Notes: generated from the letters alone by a model not told the origin. Shown: positions 50,448 through 59,292, numbered from the stretch's first letter. The stretch is DNA of 64,000 nucleotides from an uncultured Eisenbergiella sp. (GCA_910585455.1 CAJUEL010000024.1:5143-69142), one strand, 5' to 3'. A program made the numbers and translations.

Positions 50448-50765
50448 ATGAGTAATCCAAACAGTTCTAATGATGACGCAACTACCATCCTGACGGGCGA
50501 CATTATCGACCCTTCACCTGCCCGGCGCAGCCTCGGGATGCTGCTCTCAACCCGTGCCGGGAGCCTGATGCTGCAGGACGCCATGCTCAAAGCAGGGAAT
50601 GACCACTGCCATGCCCTGCTGGCTCACACGGCCATGGAGCACACCGGGGCGCTTGCTATGACGGCCGGACGCCTGGGCAGCATTGCCCCACATGGCCGTC
50701 GGCATTACCAGGCCATCCTGGATGCCTATGCAGAAAAAGCCATTGAGCAGATCAGGAGGTGGTAG
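50448..50765 (+). CDS. Hypothetical ICE protein, 105 aa
   Basis: Starts MSNPNSSNDDATTILTGDII with CAAGGAGG 8 bp upstream. Mostly helical, with an Ala/His-rich middle (NDHCHALLAHTAMEHTGALA) and basic end. First gene of the GC-rich + strand module; gaps to the next genes are tiny. Family not recognised. Confidence 0.6.
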   Translation: MSNPNSSNDDATTILTGDIIDPSPARRSLGMLLSTRAGSLMLQDAMLKAGNDHCHALLAHTAMEHTGALAMTAGRLGSIAPHGRRHYQAILDAYAEKAIEQIRRW

Positions 50766-50767
50766 TT

Positions 50768-51022
50768 ATGACGGAGATTATCATCTTGCTTATCCTCAGT
50801 ATCTGCCTGGCATTGCTGGCTGTTTTCCTTCTGGTCTGCTACAGTGACTACCGCCATATGAAGCAGGAAAACCAGCAGCTTGGCCATGCATTGGAAAGCC
50901 AGTTTATCCTGCAGGCGGACAGCCTGGACGCCTACAGCTCCATGCTCCGCGAGGCCTGCCGTGAGGGCGGTTTCTGGGAGGATGCAGATGTCAGCCAAAA
51001 TGACGGGTATGGGGAATATTAG
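50768..51022 (+). CDS. Small membrane protein, 84 aa
   Basis: One N-terminal membrane helix (TEIIILLILSICLALLAVFL) followed by a short soluble tail rich in acidic residues. AGGAGG at 50754-50759 within the end of the preceding gene serves the ATG 50768; the two genes are 2 bp apart. Probably part of the transfer module; function unknown. The 184-bp gap that follows shows no gene. Confidence 0.6.
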   Translation: MTEIIILLILSICLALLAVFLLVCYSDYRHMKQENQQLGHALESQFILQADSLDAYSSMLREACREGGFWEDADVSQNDGYGEY

Positions 51023-51206
51023 GCATCTGTCAACAGATTTCCGTATTTATTACAACGGCGTTTTTTATGACATCTAATTGACAGTTTTACATCTGTTATA
51101 CCATGTCTTACCGCTAAGAAAAGTGTTAATGCCTGTGTTTTCATCTGGTGCGGTTTTACGGTAAATTTCTGACAAAAGCCACACCAGACAAAAGAAAGGA
51201 GAATTT

Positions 51207-51779
51207 ATGGAAAAAGCAGCCGCAACTAAAAAATACCGCACAATCCTTGCCGATCCTCCATGGGATATTCAGCAAAAAGGAGCAAGAGGCGCGGCACAGC
51301 ACTATGACCTTATGACACTGGAGCGCATCAAAGCGTTGCCCGTAAAAGATTTAGCTGAAGAGAATGCACATTGCTGGCTGTGGGTCACGAATGCGACCAT
51401 GAAAGTCGGTTTTGAGGTTTTGGAGGCATGGGGGTTTACAGAACGTTCGATTTTTACGTGGATCAAGCTCCGTATGGGGCTCGGCGTATACCTGCGTAAC
51501 TGTACGGAGCATATCCTGCTCGGAACACGTGGCAAAGCTCCGGTATTGTGTAACAATCAGATAAATTATGGGATTTTCCCACTCCAGGAACATTCGCACA
51601 AACCGGAAGAATGCCACAAAATTATTGAGAGGGTTTCACCTGGCCCATATCTGGAACTATTTGCCCGCCGCCGTCAGCCGGGCTGGGATGTCTGGGGCAA
51701 CGAGATAGACTCGGACATTATCATCCCCGGCTATCCTGTCCCCAAATACAGCGCCAGAGCCCTCGGGGAGGAGGTGTGA
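51207..51779 (+). CDS. MT-A70 family N6-adenine DNA methyltransferase
   Basis: 190 aa. The catalytic DPPW motif occurs in TILADPPWDIQQKGARG; other family sequences are HCWLWVTNATMKVGFEVLEA, TEHILLGTRGKAP and SPGPYLELFARRRQPGWDVW, which binds AdoMet. No restriction enzyme is linked. Such orphan methyltransferases on mobile elements usually protect against host restriction or mark element DNA. AAAGGAG precedes the ATG by 8 bp. Confidence 0.9.
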   Translation: MEKAAATKKYRTILADPPWDIQQKGARGAAQHYDLMTLERIKALPVKDLAEENAHCWLWVTNATMKVGFEVLEAWGFTERSIFTWIKLRMGLGVYLRNCTEHILLGTRGKAPVLCNNQINYGIFPLQEHSHKPEECHKIIERVSPGPYLELFARRRQPGWDVWGNEIDSDIIIPGYPVPKYSARALGEEV

Positions 51780-51782
51780 TGG

Positions 51783-51977
51783 TTGGAGCCAAAAGGATTC
51801 TTAACCCGGCTTCTCGAATGCGCCTTTATCTTTGCCCTCAGCGCCTGGCTCATCAGGGCCGCCGTCCGGTATCTGGCAGAGGTATGGCCGGCATTGGTAC
51901 TCATTGCCATTACCGCTTTCCTCGCCCTTATTTTCTGGCGTATATACAGGCACCGGCGGGATACAGGACAATGGTAG
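51783..51977 (+). CDS. Small membrane protein, 64 aa
   Basis: Two membrane helices (LECAFIFALSAWLIRAAVRY and PALVLIAITAFLALIFWRIY) and a basic C-terminus. It starts with TTG at 51783, 3 bp after the methyltransferase stop, with GGGGAGGAGG 8 bp upstream. Placed immediately before the coupling ATPase gene, so a role in membrane docking of the transfer machinery is possible but not shown. Confidence 0.55.
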   Translation: MEPKGFLTRLLECAFIFALSAWLIRAAVRYLAEVWPALVLIAITAFLALIFWRIYRHRRDTGQW

Positions 51978-51996
51978 TAACAGAAAGGAGTGGGCT

Positions 51997-54159
51997 ATGA
52001 GAAAGCACAAGATAGAAAACCTGACCTGGAGGGAGGTGGTCTGGAACCGGTCGTTTGACCTTGCAGCGGTGTGGGAGACTCTCTCCCACCTTGCCGCCCT
52101 CTCCCCGAGAGGCGCCGTCATCTGGGAAACCCGCGGCCGGAACGGCCGGATTACCCATCTGCTGGGCGCAGGACAGGAATATATGGGCAGCATTGAGGAA
52201 ACCCTCCGCGCCCATGGAGATATCCAGTTCCATGATATTTCCATGGATGCGCGGTATCCGGTCATAACAGCCCGGCAGCTTAAGGTCACGCATCCATCCC
52301 TGTCCCTTAAAACAGATATTACAGAGGCAGTGATCCGTGCCGGGCTGGCAGCGATGGCTGGGGATAAGACCGGTACGGAGACCGTCCTGCAGGTTGTACT
52401 CGGGCAGGCTTATGCCCCGTCACCGGTCCCTGCGGACCTGCCTGATCCACACGCCACCTGGCTGCAGGTCATTCTGGGTGATGTCAGCAAAGCCACGGCA
52501 GAAAGCCGCAAAAATGTCCGGGAAAAATCCGAGCAGCATGTCTTCCGGACAGCCATCCGCATCGGGGCTTCCGGGAACGGCGCTGCCCGGCGGATACGGA
52601 GCCTGCTGGCCGCCTTAAAAACGCTGGAGTCTGCCGGTGTCCGCATCCATGATGAGGCGGTTCCTCCGGAGCGCCTGAACATCACTCATGTACCCTGGCA
52701 TTTCCCGTTGCAGCTGTCTGTCAGGGAACTGGCAAATTTCCTCCTGCTCCCGGCTGGGGAGGAGGAACTGCCTGGCACACCAGGCCTCCATCCGAAGCTC
52801 ACCCTGCCCCCGGCATGGTACCGGAGCCCGGCCAATATTCGGAATGACCGCAGCTTTGCTGTCAGCATGGATGCGGTAAACCCGAAGAAGCTCAGTATCC
52901 CAGTCACTGATTCACTGGAGCACATTCACCTGATCGGGCCAACCGGCAGCGGTAAGTCAACTGTGATGCTGCATTTAATACTGGCGGATATCAGAGCCGG
53001 ACGCAGTGTCCTTGTGATCGATCCCAAGGCGGATCTGGTGAACGACATCTTAGCGAGGATTCCGGAGCAGCGGACAGATGATGTAGTGGTTATCGACCCC
53101 TCAGACCCCTGCCCGGTGGGATTCAACCCACTGGCGTTTAAAAATTATGAAGCCCCGTCACTGATCGCGGATGCCATCTTCGGTGTCCTCAAAGAAATCT
53201 GGAGCGACAGCTGGGGTGTCAGGATTCAGGACATGTTAAGTGCCGCACTGCTGACACTGGTGGAGGTGGAAGGAGCCTCGCTCTTATGGCTCCCGGCGCT
53301 GCTCACCGATGATGTGTTCCGCCGGAAGATTACCGGTAAGGTAAAAGATAAAGTCGCCCTGAAGCCCTTCTGGCAGCAGTTTGATGCCCTGAAAGACCAT
53401 GAGCGCCGCCAGTGGATAGAGCCGGTACTCAATAAGCTCCGCCAGCTGTTATTCCGCCCCGGGCTCAGGAATGTTTTAGGGCAGGCAGAGCCAAAGTTTG
53501 ACCTTACGGATTTATTTTATAAGAGGAAGATTGTATTAGTGCCGCTCAATAAAGGCCTGATCGGGAGTGAGTCGGCACGCCTCCTTGGCAGCCTGATTGT
53601 CGGCCTGACCTGGACGCTGGCGCTGTCCCGTGCGGGGCTCCCGCCGGAACGGAGGTTCCCGGTAGAAATGTATATCGATGAGCTCCAGGACTATCTCAGC
53701 CTGCCCACGGACTTATCTGACGCTCTGGCACAGGCGCGTGGGCTGGGGCTGGGCCTGACACTGGCTCACCAGTACTTCGACCAGCTTCCACCAGGTATCC
53801 GCTCCGGCATCAATGCCAACACCAGGAGCAAGATCATGTTCGGCCTTAATTCCACCGATGCCAAAGCGGCGGCTGCCATGGCCCCGGAACTTACCGCTGA
53901 AGACTTCATGGGTCTGCCGCGCTACCAGATTTATGCCGCATTCCAGTCCGGTGGAAGGAATACCGGCTGGGTGCAGGGGCGGACACTGCCGCCTCCCCCT
54001 GCCCTCCGGGACGCCGCAGACCTGAAAGCCCACAGCCAGAAAACTTATGGCACGCCGGCAGAACAGGTGGAGGCAGACTACTTAAAAATGTTCGCAGATG
54101 ACCGCATCCCCGAAGATGAATGGGAGGACGCAGCCATCGGAAGGAGGAAACGCTTATGA
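51997..54159 (+). CDS. VirD4/TraG-like conjugative coupling ATPase
   Basis: 720 aa from ATG 51997 (GAAAGGAG upstream); the longer frame overlaps the previous gene and has no site. No N-terminal membrane helix. The motor domain starts near residue 300: Walker A LIGPTGSGKSTVM (about 313), then VLVIDPKADLVNDILARIPE, Walker B VEMYIDELQDYLSLP, and GLGLTLAHQYFDQLPPGI typical of the HerA/VirD4 class. It would pump or hand over DNA during transfer. The partner is the replication-relaxation protein overlapping its stop by ATGA. No relaxase or VirB4-type ATPase is seen in the window. Confidence 0.85.
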   Translation: MRKHKIENLTWREVVWNRSFDLAAVWETLSHLAALSPRGAVIWETRGRNGRITHLLGAGQEYMGSIEETLRAHGDIQFHDISMDARYPVITARQLKVTHPSLSLKTDITEAVIRAGLAAMAGDKTGTETVLQVVLGQAYAPSPVPADLPDPHATWLQVILGDVSKATAESRKNVREKSEQHVFRTAIRIGASGNGAARRIRSLLAALKTLESAGVRIHDEAVPPERLNITHVPWHFPLQLSVRELANFLLLPAGEEELPGTPGLHPKLTLPPAWYRSPANIRNDRSFAVSMDAVNPKKLSIPVTDSLEHIHLIGPTGSGKSTVMLHLILADIRAGRSVLVIDPKADLVNDILARIPEQRTDDVVVIDPSDPCPVGFNPLAFKNYEAPSLIADAIFGVLKEIWSDSWGVRIQDMLSAALLTLVEVEGASLLWLPALLTDDVFRRKITGKVKDKVALKPFWQQFDALKDHERRQWIEPVLNKLRQLLFRPGLRNVLGQAEPKFDLTDLFYKRKIVLVPLNKGLIGSESARLLGSLIVGLTWTLALSRAGLPPERRFPVEMYIDELQDYLSLPTDLSDALAQARGLGLGLTLAHQYFDQLPPGIRSGINANTRSKIMFGLNSTDAKAAAAMAPELTAEDFMGLPRYQIYAAFQSGGRNTGWVQGRTLPPPPALRDAADLKAHSQKTYGTPAEQVEADYLKMFADDRIPEDEWEDAAIGRRKRL

Positions 54160-55115
54160 CGAACCGGACGACCGGCCATGACAAAAAAGCACAGGCGGAA
54201 ACGCCCGGGATACCCGGCTTTGCCCGGTTCCCGGTCTGCGATTCCTACTGTAATCCCATTACGGATACCGCTCCTCCCGGCGGCGCCACCCCGGAACAGC
54301 ATCGCTTATCCCGGCGCCGGCTTCTGGAAGCAGACCAGCACCTGAGCGGCCGTGACCGGGAGGCGCTCCTGGCCATCCAGCGGCACCGGTACCTGATGAC
54401 CGGGCAGGTGCGGCGCCTGGTGTTTACAGATGCCGCCACGCCTTCCGCCGCCCTCCGGGCTGCCAGCCGCTGCCTGAAAAAGCTGAAAGAGCTGGGGCTT
54501 ATCTGTACCATGTCCCGGCGGATCGGAGGGGTGAGGGCAGGCTCCGCGTCATTGGTCTGGTATCTTTCCCATGCAGGGGAGCGGCTGCTACGGCTCCATG
54601 ACCATAAGCCGGCCCCGGTGAAAAGGTTCTTTGAGCCGAGCCCTTATTTTCTTGCCCATACCCTTGCGGTTGCAGAACTGTCCATCCAGTTGGCAGAGCT
54701 CTGCCGGAAGGAAGGCATAACTCTCGCCGCCCTGCAAACGGAGCCGGAATGCTGGCGCTCCTACAGCGAGCACGGGGCGCATGTCTCCTTAAAGCCCGAC
54801 CTTTATGCCGCCACTGTTTCCGGGGAATACGAAGACCGCTGGTTCTTCGAGGTTGACCTTGACACGGAATCCCCGGCAAAGGTGGTGGAAAAGTGCCAGC
54901 GCTACCACCGGTACTACCGCAGCGGGCTGGAGCAGAAAGAATCCGGGGTATTCCCGCTCACCGTCTGGGTGGTGCCGGATGAGGCGCGGAAAACCCGGCT
55001 CACCGCGGCCATCCGTACTGCCTTTGACAAACAGCCACGGCTGTTCGCGGTCATCACCGGGGAGGAGCTGGAGCACCTCATCAGATATGGCGGCGATGAG
55101 AGGACATTATGCTGA
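54156..55115 (+). CDS. Replication-relaxation family protein
   Basis: 319 aa from ATG 54156 (AAGGAGG 8 bp upstream), four bases overlapping the coupling ATPase gene. An N-terminal winged-helix region (LSGRDREALLAIQRHRYLMT ... CLKKLKELGLICTM) is followed by a nuclease-like fold (SLKPDLYAATVSGEYEDRWF then FEVDLDTESPAKVVEKCQRY) with the acidic/Lys pattern of PD-(D/E)XK-related proteins. The family is known from plasmids and ICEs, where it is implicated in replication or mobilisation, possibly in place of a relaxase. Confidence 0.85.
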   Translation: MTNRTTGHDKKAQAETPGIPGFARFPVCDSYCNPITDTAPPGGATPEQHRLSRRRLLEADQHLSGRDREALLAIQRHRYLMTGQVRRLVFTDAATPSAALRAASRCLKKLKELGLICTMSRRIGGVRAGSASLVWYLSHAGERLLRLHDHKPAPVKRFFEPSPYFLAHTLAVAELSIQLAELCRKEGITLAALQTEPECWRSYSEHGAHVSLKPDLYAATVSGEYEDRWFFEVDLDTESPAKVVEKCQRYHRYYRSGLEQKESGVFPLTVWVVPDEARKTRLTAAIRTAFDKQPRLFAVITGEELEHLIRYGGDERTLC

Positions 55116-55140
55116 CCATATGGTTTCTCTGTCAGCCGCA

Positions 55141-55173
55141 CTGCGGTATTTTCCGGGATCCCGGCACAGCTGA
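55141..55173 (+). repeat. Left copy of an inverted repeat framing the gene at 55255
   Basis: CTGCGG...TCCGGGATCCCGGCACAGCT-AG. Its reverse complement, with few changes, is at 55631-55662. The centre CCGGGATCCCGG is itself a perfect 12-bp palindrome. Confidence 0.7.
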
Positions 55174-55254
55174 GGAGCGTGGCGGAACAGGGACGGAACA
55201 GGCTTTATTCCGGCGAGGTTTATATCAACCGTTAACTTATCAGAAAGGTTATTT

Positions 55255-55596
55255 ATGAAGAAACTGACAACCAACAAAGCGCTGGCCCTGCTTGCTGCGG
55301 CTGCGCTGCTCAATGAAGATATCATCTCGTTCCTTAACGGCTGTTACCTGAATGACGGGTACCGTGCTCTTTGTGATACCGGGTTACTCATTGTGCATGC
55401 CAGATATGGCACCGTGCTGTATACCTCCGTGGAAGTTGTACTGGACTGTGAATATACAAATGTATTCTTACGGGAAATCCTGCATGAAGCTACAAAAAAG
55501 AAGGATTTCGGTACCGCCCGGAAGGCGTCACATCTGCTTAGGCGTCTGATTTCACTGTCAGAAGAAACGGGGGGAGAAAAAACAGGCACAGAATAA
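55255..55596 (+). CDS. Hypothetical protein, 113 aa, inside an inverted-repeat-framed segment
   Basis: Starts MKKLTTNKALALLAAAALLN with GAAAGG before the ATG. Helical, with ATKKKDFGTARKASHLLRRL near the end; no signal peptide despite a hydrophobic N-terminal patch. It lies alone between two oppositely oriented repeat copies (55141-55173 and 55631-55662), so it could be a cassette. Family not recognised. Confidence 0.6.
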   Translation: MKKLTTNKALALLAAAALLNEDIISFLNGCYLNDGYRALCDTGLLIVHARYGTVLYTSVEVVLDCEYTNVFLREILHEATKKKDFGTARKASHLLRRLISLSEETGGEKTGTE

Positions 55597-55630
55597 AACT
55601 GCCACCGACAGGGTATCCGGCACTGCCCGC

Positions 55631-55662
55631 TTAGCTGTGCCGGGATCCCGGAACAGCCGCAG
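55631..55662 (-). repeat. Right copy of the inverted repeat framing the gene at 55255
   Basis: TTAGCTGTGCCGGGATCCCG...CCGCAG, the reverse complement of the left copy with only a few differences in the part next to the palindrome. It ends 40 bp before the cytosine methyltransferase gene. Confidence 0.7.
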
Positions 55663-55702
55663 TAACTAAACATTTAACCAACCACAGGAAGGAGGCCACT
55701 TT

Positions 55703-56890
55703 ATGGCACAGGAAAATACAATCAGGTTCTTTGACATGTTCTCCGGCATCGGCGGTTTCCGCGCCGGGCTGGAGAGAGCCGGGGGCTTTGAATGCATCGG
55801 CCACTGCGAGATCGATAAACACGCCGACCGGGCTTACCGTGCGGTACATAATGTAAAAGAAAGCGAGGTATTTTATGAAGACGCAGCCACTATCGACCCC
55901 AAAACCATGCCGGGGTTCGACCTGCTCTGCGCAGGGTTCCCCTGCCAGCCGTTTTCTGTCGCTGGCAGGAGGAAAGGATTTGAAGATAAGAGAGGCACTC
56001 TCTTCTTTGACATTGCCAGACTGGCTGGAGAAAGACGGCCTGCATATCTTCTCCTTGAGAACGTCCCGGGACTGTTATCGCATGACCGGGGCCGGACATT
56101 TGCGGCCATCCTCGATACGCTTTGCCAGCTGGGGTACAGCGTCGAATGGCAGGTGCTTAACAGCAAGGATTTTGGCGTCCCCCAGTCAAGGCGCCGGGTG
56201 TATCTTATCGGATATCTTGATCCAGGATGCGCCGGAAAGGTATTTCCTCTCCGGGGAGAAAACCCGGAAACTCTTAGATGCATCGCAGACGGCAGGCAGG
56301 ACCTAAGGGTCTATGACCACGCAGGGCTCTCAAAAACACTTCTTGCCAAAAGCAGCAGTCCCGGTGGGAAGACCGGCCTCTATGCTGTCGGATGCGACCG
56401 GGGGAAAGGAGTCACCGGGCAGATCCGCTCCGCCTACACCCTGACCGCCAGCGGCTACCGCGGCCTGAACCGCCACAATGTCCAGAATGCCGTGCTGATG
56501 GTTAAGGAAGCCACAAAGTCCGGCTGCAGGGCGGCACATCCCGGTGATTCGGTGGACTTAAGCTTTGCCGGCCGGAACACCCGGCGCGGGCGTGTGGGGA
56601 AGGATATCGCCCACACCCTTGGCACCGGCTGCTCCCAGGGGGTAGTCACCCGGGAGGTCCGTATCCGTCGGCTGATGCCGCGGGAATGCTTCCGCCTCCA
56701 GGGATTTTCCGAGGAACAGATTGATAAACTCCTCTCAGTGGATTCCGATACCCAGGCCTACAGACAGGCCGGGAACGCCGTTACGGTAAACGTGGTGCAG
56801 GCCATCGCTCTCCGCCTCAAAGCCGCCCACGCGGCCCTTACGGCGCCCGCAGGGCGCATGACCACAGGGGGCAGGAAGGAGGAGGCATGA
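55703..56890 (+). CDS. DNA (cytosine-5-)-methyltransferase
   Basis: 395 aa. All core motifs are present: I FFDMFSGIGGFRAGLE, IV GFPCQPFSVAGRR with catalytic Cys81, VI LLENVPGLLSHD, VIII QSRRRVYLIG, and X QAGNAVTVNVV near the C-terminus; the target recognition domain is about 200-320. No restriction endonuclease is linked. Probably protects the element from host restriction. GAAGGAGG lies 9 bp before the ATG. The next gene overlaps by four bases. Confidence 0.95.
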   Translation: MAQENTIRFFDMFSGIGGFRAGLERAGGFECIGHCEIDKHADRAYRAVHNVKESEVFYEDAATIDPKTMPGFDLLCAGFPCQPFSVAGRRKGFEDKRGTLFFDIARLAGERRPAYLLLENVPGLLSHDRGRTFAAILDTLCQLGYSVEWQVLNSKDFGVPQSRRRVYLIGYLDPGCAGKVFPLRGENPETLRCIADGRQDLRVYDHAGLSKTLLAKSSSPGGKTGLYAVGCDRGKGVTGQIRSAYTLTASGYRGLNRHNVQNAVLMVKEATKSGCRAAHPGDSVDLSFAGRNTRRGRVGKDIAHTLGTGCSQGVVTREVRIRRLMPRECFRLQGFSEEQIDKLLSVDSDTQAYRQAGNAVTVNVVQAIALRLKAAHAALTAPAGRMTTGGRKEEA

Positions 56891-57279
56891 TACCGGTAAA
56901 GAAGAAGGAGGCAGTCCTTATCATGTACCGCCAGGGGCGGAAATATAAAGAGATCTCAGATACCCTGCTCTTATCCCCCAATACAGTCAAATCCATCTGC
57001 CGCCGCAGCGGCCCCCGGCCATTGCAGCCAGAGGAACAGAAGGCAGGGCTGTGCCAGAACTGCGGTACGCCCATGCCTCAAAGCCCCCACGCAAAGAAAA
57101 AGATTTTCTGCTGCGACCGGTGCCGCTATGCCTGGTGGAATAAAAAGCGGGGGCTTGAGCCTTACCGTCTGGTGTGCTGCTGCTGTGGCCGGGAGTTCGT
57201 GAGCTTTGGGAATAGGAACCGGAAGTACTGCGGACGGGAATGCTACCTCCGCAGCCGTTACGGGGAGGGGCTGCCATAA
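56887..57279 (+). CDS. Helix-turn-helix plus double zinc-knuckle protein of mobile elements
   Basis: 130 aa. The N-terminal 45 residues look like a sigma-region-4/Trip-type helix-turn-helix (YRQGRKYKEISDTLLLSPNT then VKSICRRSG). Two Cys clusters follow: CQNCGTPMPQSPHAKKKIFC with CDRCRYAWW, and CCCCGREFVSFGNRNRKYCG with RECY. Usually annotated as a sigma-70-like or HTH protein on Clostridia ICEs. A transcription regulator binding DNA is likely. ATGA overlap with the methyltransferase gene. Confidence 0.75.
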   Translation: MIPVKKKEAVLIMYRQGRKYKEISDTLLLSPNTVKSICRRSGPRPLQPEEQKAGLCQNCGTPMPQSPHAKKKIFCCDRCRYAWWNKKRGLEPYRLVCCCCGREFVSFGNRNRKYCGRECYLRSRYGEGLP

Positions 57280-57612
57280 GACAGGGCTAACCTGCCGGGA
57301 ACCTGCGGCACCGCCAGCCGCATCCTGCCAGCGCAGACGGGCTGTCCCGGAACAGGGGCTGGATACTCGCAGCAGTACCTGTCCGGGAGTACCGACTTAC
57401 AGCCTGCCTGCCGGGAGGGTAGTCCCGACCCGGATAAAATAAAGCAACAGGAAAGGAGGCCTTACAGTAATAAAGCAGTAAATATCTTTAACCACAACAC
57501 AGAAACATCCGGCGGCACGGAGCGCGTTCTTTCATGGGGCGCATCCGTGGATGCCCCCTTCATATGACGGAATGCGTAAAAGTACGCCGCCGGGAAAGGA
57601 GGATGATGCCAG
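57280..57612. other. 333-bp non-coding stretch with stem-loops
   Basis: No convincing gene. It contains several inverted motifs (CTGCCGG/CCGGGA-type, and GGGGCGCAT/ATGCCCCC at about 57536-57557) and an orphan ribosome-like site AAAGGAGG at 57453-57460 with no start codon at the right distance, which may be the trace of a lost gene. The real site for the next gene is GAAAGGAGG at 57595-57603. Confidence 0.5.
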
Positions 57613-58569
57613 ATGTTTACCAGAAAGTTCGGTGTCGAGGTGGAGTTCACCGGGATCACCCGGGAGGAGGCGGCAGAGGCCGCCGCAGACTACCTTGGCA
57701 GTACTGCCGTATTTTCCGGCGGTTACTACAAGACCTACGAGACCAGGGCTCCGGACGGGAGGGTCTGGAAGTTCACGTATGACGGCAGCATCAGCTGCCA
57801 GAAAAAGGAGGGGCGGCGTACCGTATACGCGGGTGAGGATTACAGCGTGGAGATGGTGACGCCCGTCCTGCTCTACCGTGAGGATATCGACACCCTGCAG
57901 GGGCTGGCAAGACGCCTGCGCCGGGCCGGGGGGTTTGCCAATAAATCCTGCGGCCTCCACATCCATCTGGACGGGGAGGCACATACCCCTCGCAGCATCC
58001 GCAACTTTATCAACATCATCGCCAGCCATAATGATTTATTCTACAAGGCACTGCAGATCGCACCGGAAAGGATGCGCTACTGTCAGAAGATGGACCTGTG
58101 GCTGGTAGAGCAGATGAACCAGGCAAAGCCAAAGACCATGAAACAGGTCGAGGATATCTGGTATGAGAAGTATTCCGGCAGCCGCAGCGGCCATTACCAC
58201 AGCAGCCGCTACCATTTCCTCAACCTGCACAGCTTCTTCCACGGCAACCATACCGTGGAGCTGCGGGGCTTTAACGGTACACTCCATGCAGGGAAGATAC
58301 GGGCTTACGTTGTGTTCGCCCTTGCCCTGAACCATCAGGCGCTGACCCAGAAATGTGCCCGTTACCACAAGGTGCAGGAAGAAAATGAGAAGTTTGCCAT
58401 GAGGGTCTACTTAAACCGCATCGGTTTTATCGGGGACGAGTTCAAAAGCTGCCGGGAGCACCTGTATAAGCACCTGGACGGCAATGCCGCCTGGCGCTAC
58501 GGCTCCCGGGAGAATGTCAGGAGCCATGTAAATACCCACAACACAGAAAACGGAGGGAACCAGTTATGA
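57613..58569 (+). CDS. Amidoligase family protein (ATP-grasp/glutamine synthetase-like fold)
   Basis: 318 aa. FGVEVEFTGITREEA at the N-terminus supplies the conserved Glu pair; KSCGLHIHLDGE and HYHSSRYHFLNLHSFFHGNH with TVELRGFNGTLHAGKIRAYV carry the His, Arg and Glu active-site pattern of the amidoligase_2 family. These enzymes join amines to carboxylates. The gene overlaps a gamma-glutamylcyclotransferase-like gene by four bases, a coupling described for predicted peptide or amine modification systems. The C-terminal 45 residues (FAMRVYLNRIGFIGDEFKSC) resemble the C-terminus of the protein at 59387. Confidence 0.85.
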   Translation: MFTRKFGVEVEFTGITREEAAEAAADYLGSTAVFSGGYYKTYETRAPDGRVWKFTYDGSISCQKKEGRRTVYAGEDYSVEMVTPVLLYREDIDTLQGLARRLRRAGGFANKSCGLHIHLDGEAHTPRSIRNFINIIASHNDLFYKALQIAPERMRYCQKMDLWLVEQMNQAKPKTMKQVEDIWYEKYSGSRSGHYHSSRYHFLNLHSFFHGNHTVELRGFNGTLHAGKIRAYVVFALALNHQALTQKCARYHKVQEENEKFAMRVYLNRIGFIGDEFKSCREHLYKHLDGNAAWRYGSRENVRSHVNTHNTENGGNQL

Positions 58570-59129
58570 AGACAGACAGGAAACCAGCAGTAACCGGAAA
58601 CAGGAAGGAAAGGCTCTATATCGCCTACGGCTCCAACCTTAACACCGCCCAGATGGGGCTGCGCTGCCCTGCGGCGGAGATCGCCGGGACGGCAATGCTC
58701 AGGGGATGGCGGCTGATGTTCCGGGGAGGGGACGGCACAGCTGTCGCCACCATTGAACGCTGCCCGGGATATAAGGTGCCGGTGCTCATCTGGAGGCTGC
58801 AGCCCGAAGATGAGAGGACCCTCGACAGGTATGAGGGCTGGCCGCACCTTTACCGGAAGGAGACCTTAAGGGTCACGGTGAATGGGAAACAGCGCAGCGC
58901 CATGGCCTACATCATGAATGAGGAAGGGCATCCCTACGGTATCCCCTCTGCCGGCTACCTGGAAGTCATCCGCCAGGGTTACCGCACAGCCGGGTTTGAC
59001 AGGGATACTCTCCACAACGCGGCAGAAGAATCCCGGATCATCCGGTACATACTTCCCGGTGGGGCTATGTCCAAAAGCGTGGAGAGGATAAACAGGAAAG
59101 GGGTGACAGTAAATGACGGAAACCATTAA
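58566..59129 (+). CDS. Gamma-glutamylcyclotransferase-like (AIG2/GGCT) protein
   Basis: 187 aa. The N-terminal YIAYGSNLNTAQMGLRCP is the substrate-binding loop of the family and TLDRYEGWPHLYRKETLRV contains the catalytic Glu in DxxEG-like context. It can release gamma-glutamyl amines as pyroglutamate. Coupled by ATGA overlap to the amidoligase gene, it presumably reverses or edits the amidoligase product. The next small gene starts inside its end (17-bp overlap). Confidence 0.88.
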   Translation: MKTDRKPAVTGNRKERLYIAYGSNLNTAQMGLRCPAAEIAGTAMLRGWRLMFRGGDGTAVATIERCPGYKVPVLIWRLQPEDERTLDRYEGWPHLYRKETLRVTVNGKQRSAMAYIMNEEGHPYGIPSAGYLEVIRQGYRTAGFDRDTLHNAAEESRIIRYILPGGAMSKSVERINRKGVTVNDGNH

Positions 59130-59292
59130 AAACCAGATACTGGCGGTCCGTGACACGGGTGAGACAAATATGTTCGACATCCGTACGGTCCAGTATATCG
59201 CCAACCGGGAATGCTTTTTTGAACTGGTGCTCTATCTGGAAGACCACCGGAAGGAGTATACACACTTTATCCTTACCGGAGAAGCCGAATAA
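59113..59292 (+). CDS. DUF5049 family small protein
   Basis: 59 aa: MTETIKNQILAVRDTGETNM, FDIRTVQYIANREC and LYLEDHRKEYTHFILTG. This matches the DUF5049 family as I remember it. AAAGGGG precedes the ATG within the cyclotransferase gene. It is a constant member of this gene order on Clostridia elements; role unknown. Confidence 0.75.
   Translation: MTETIKNQILAVRDTGETNMFDIRTVQYIANRECFFELVLYLEDHRKEYTHFILTGEAE

Noticed and set aside
57453..57500. Small gene after the AAAGGAGG site at 57453
   Set aside because: No start codon at a workable distance and the frame closes after a few codons.
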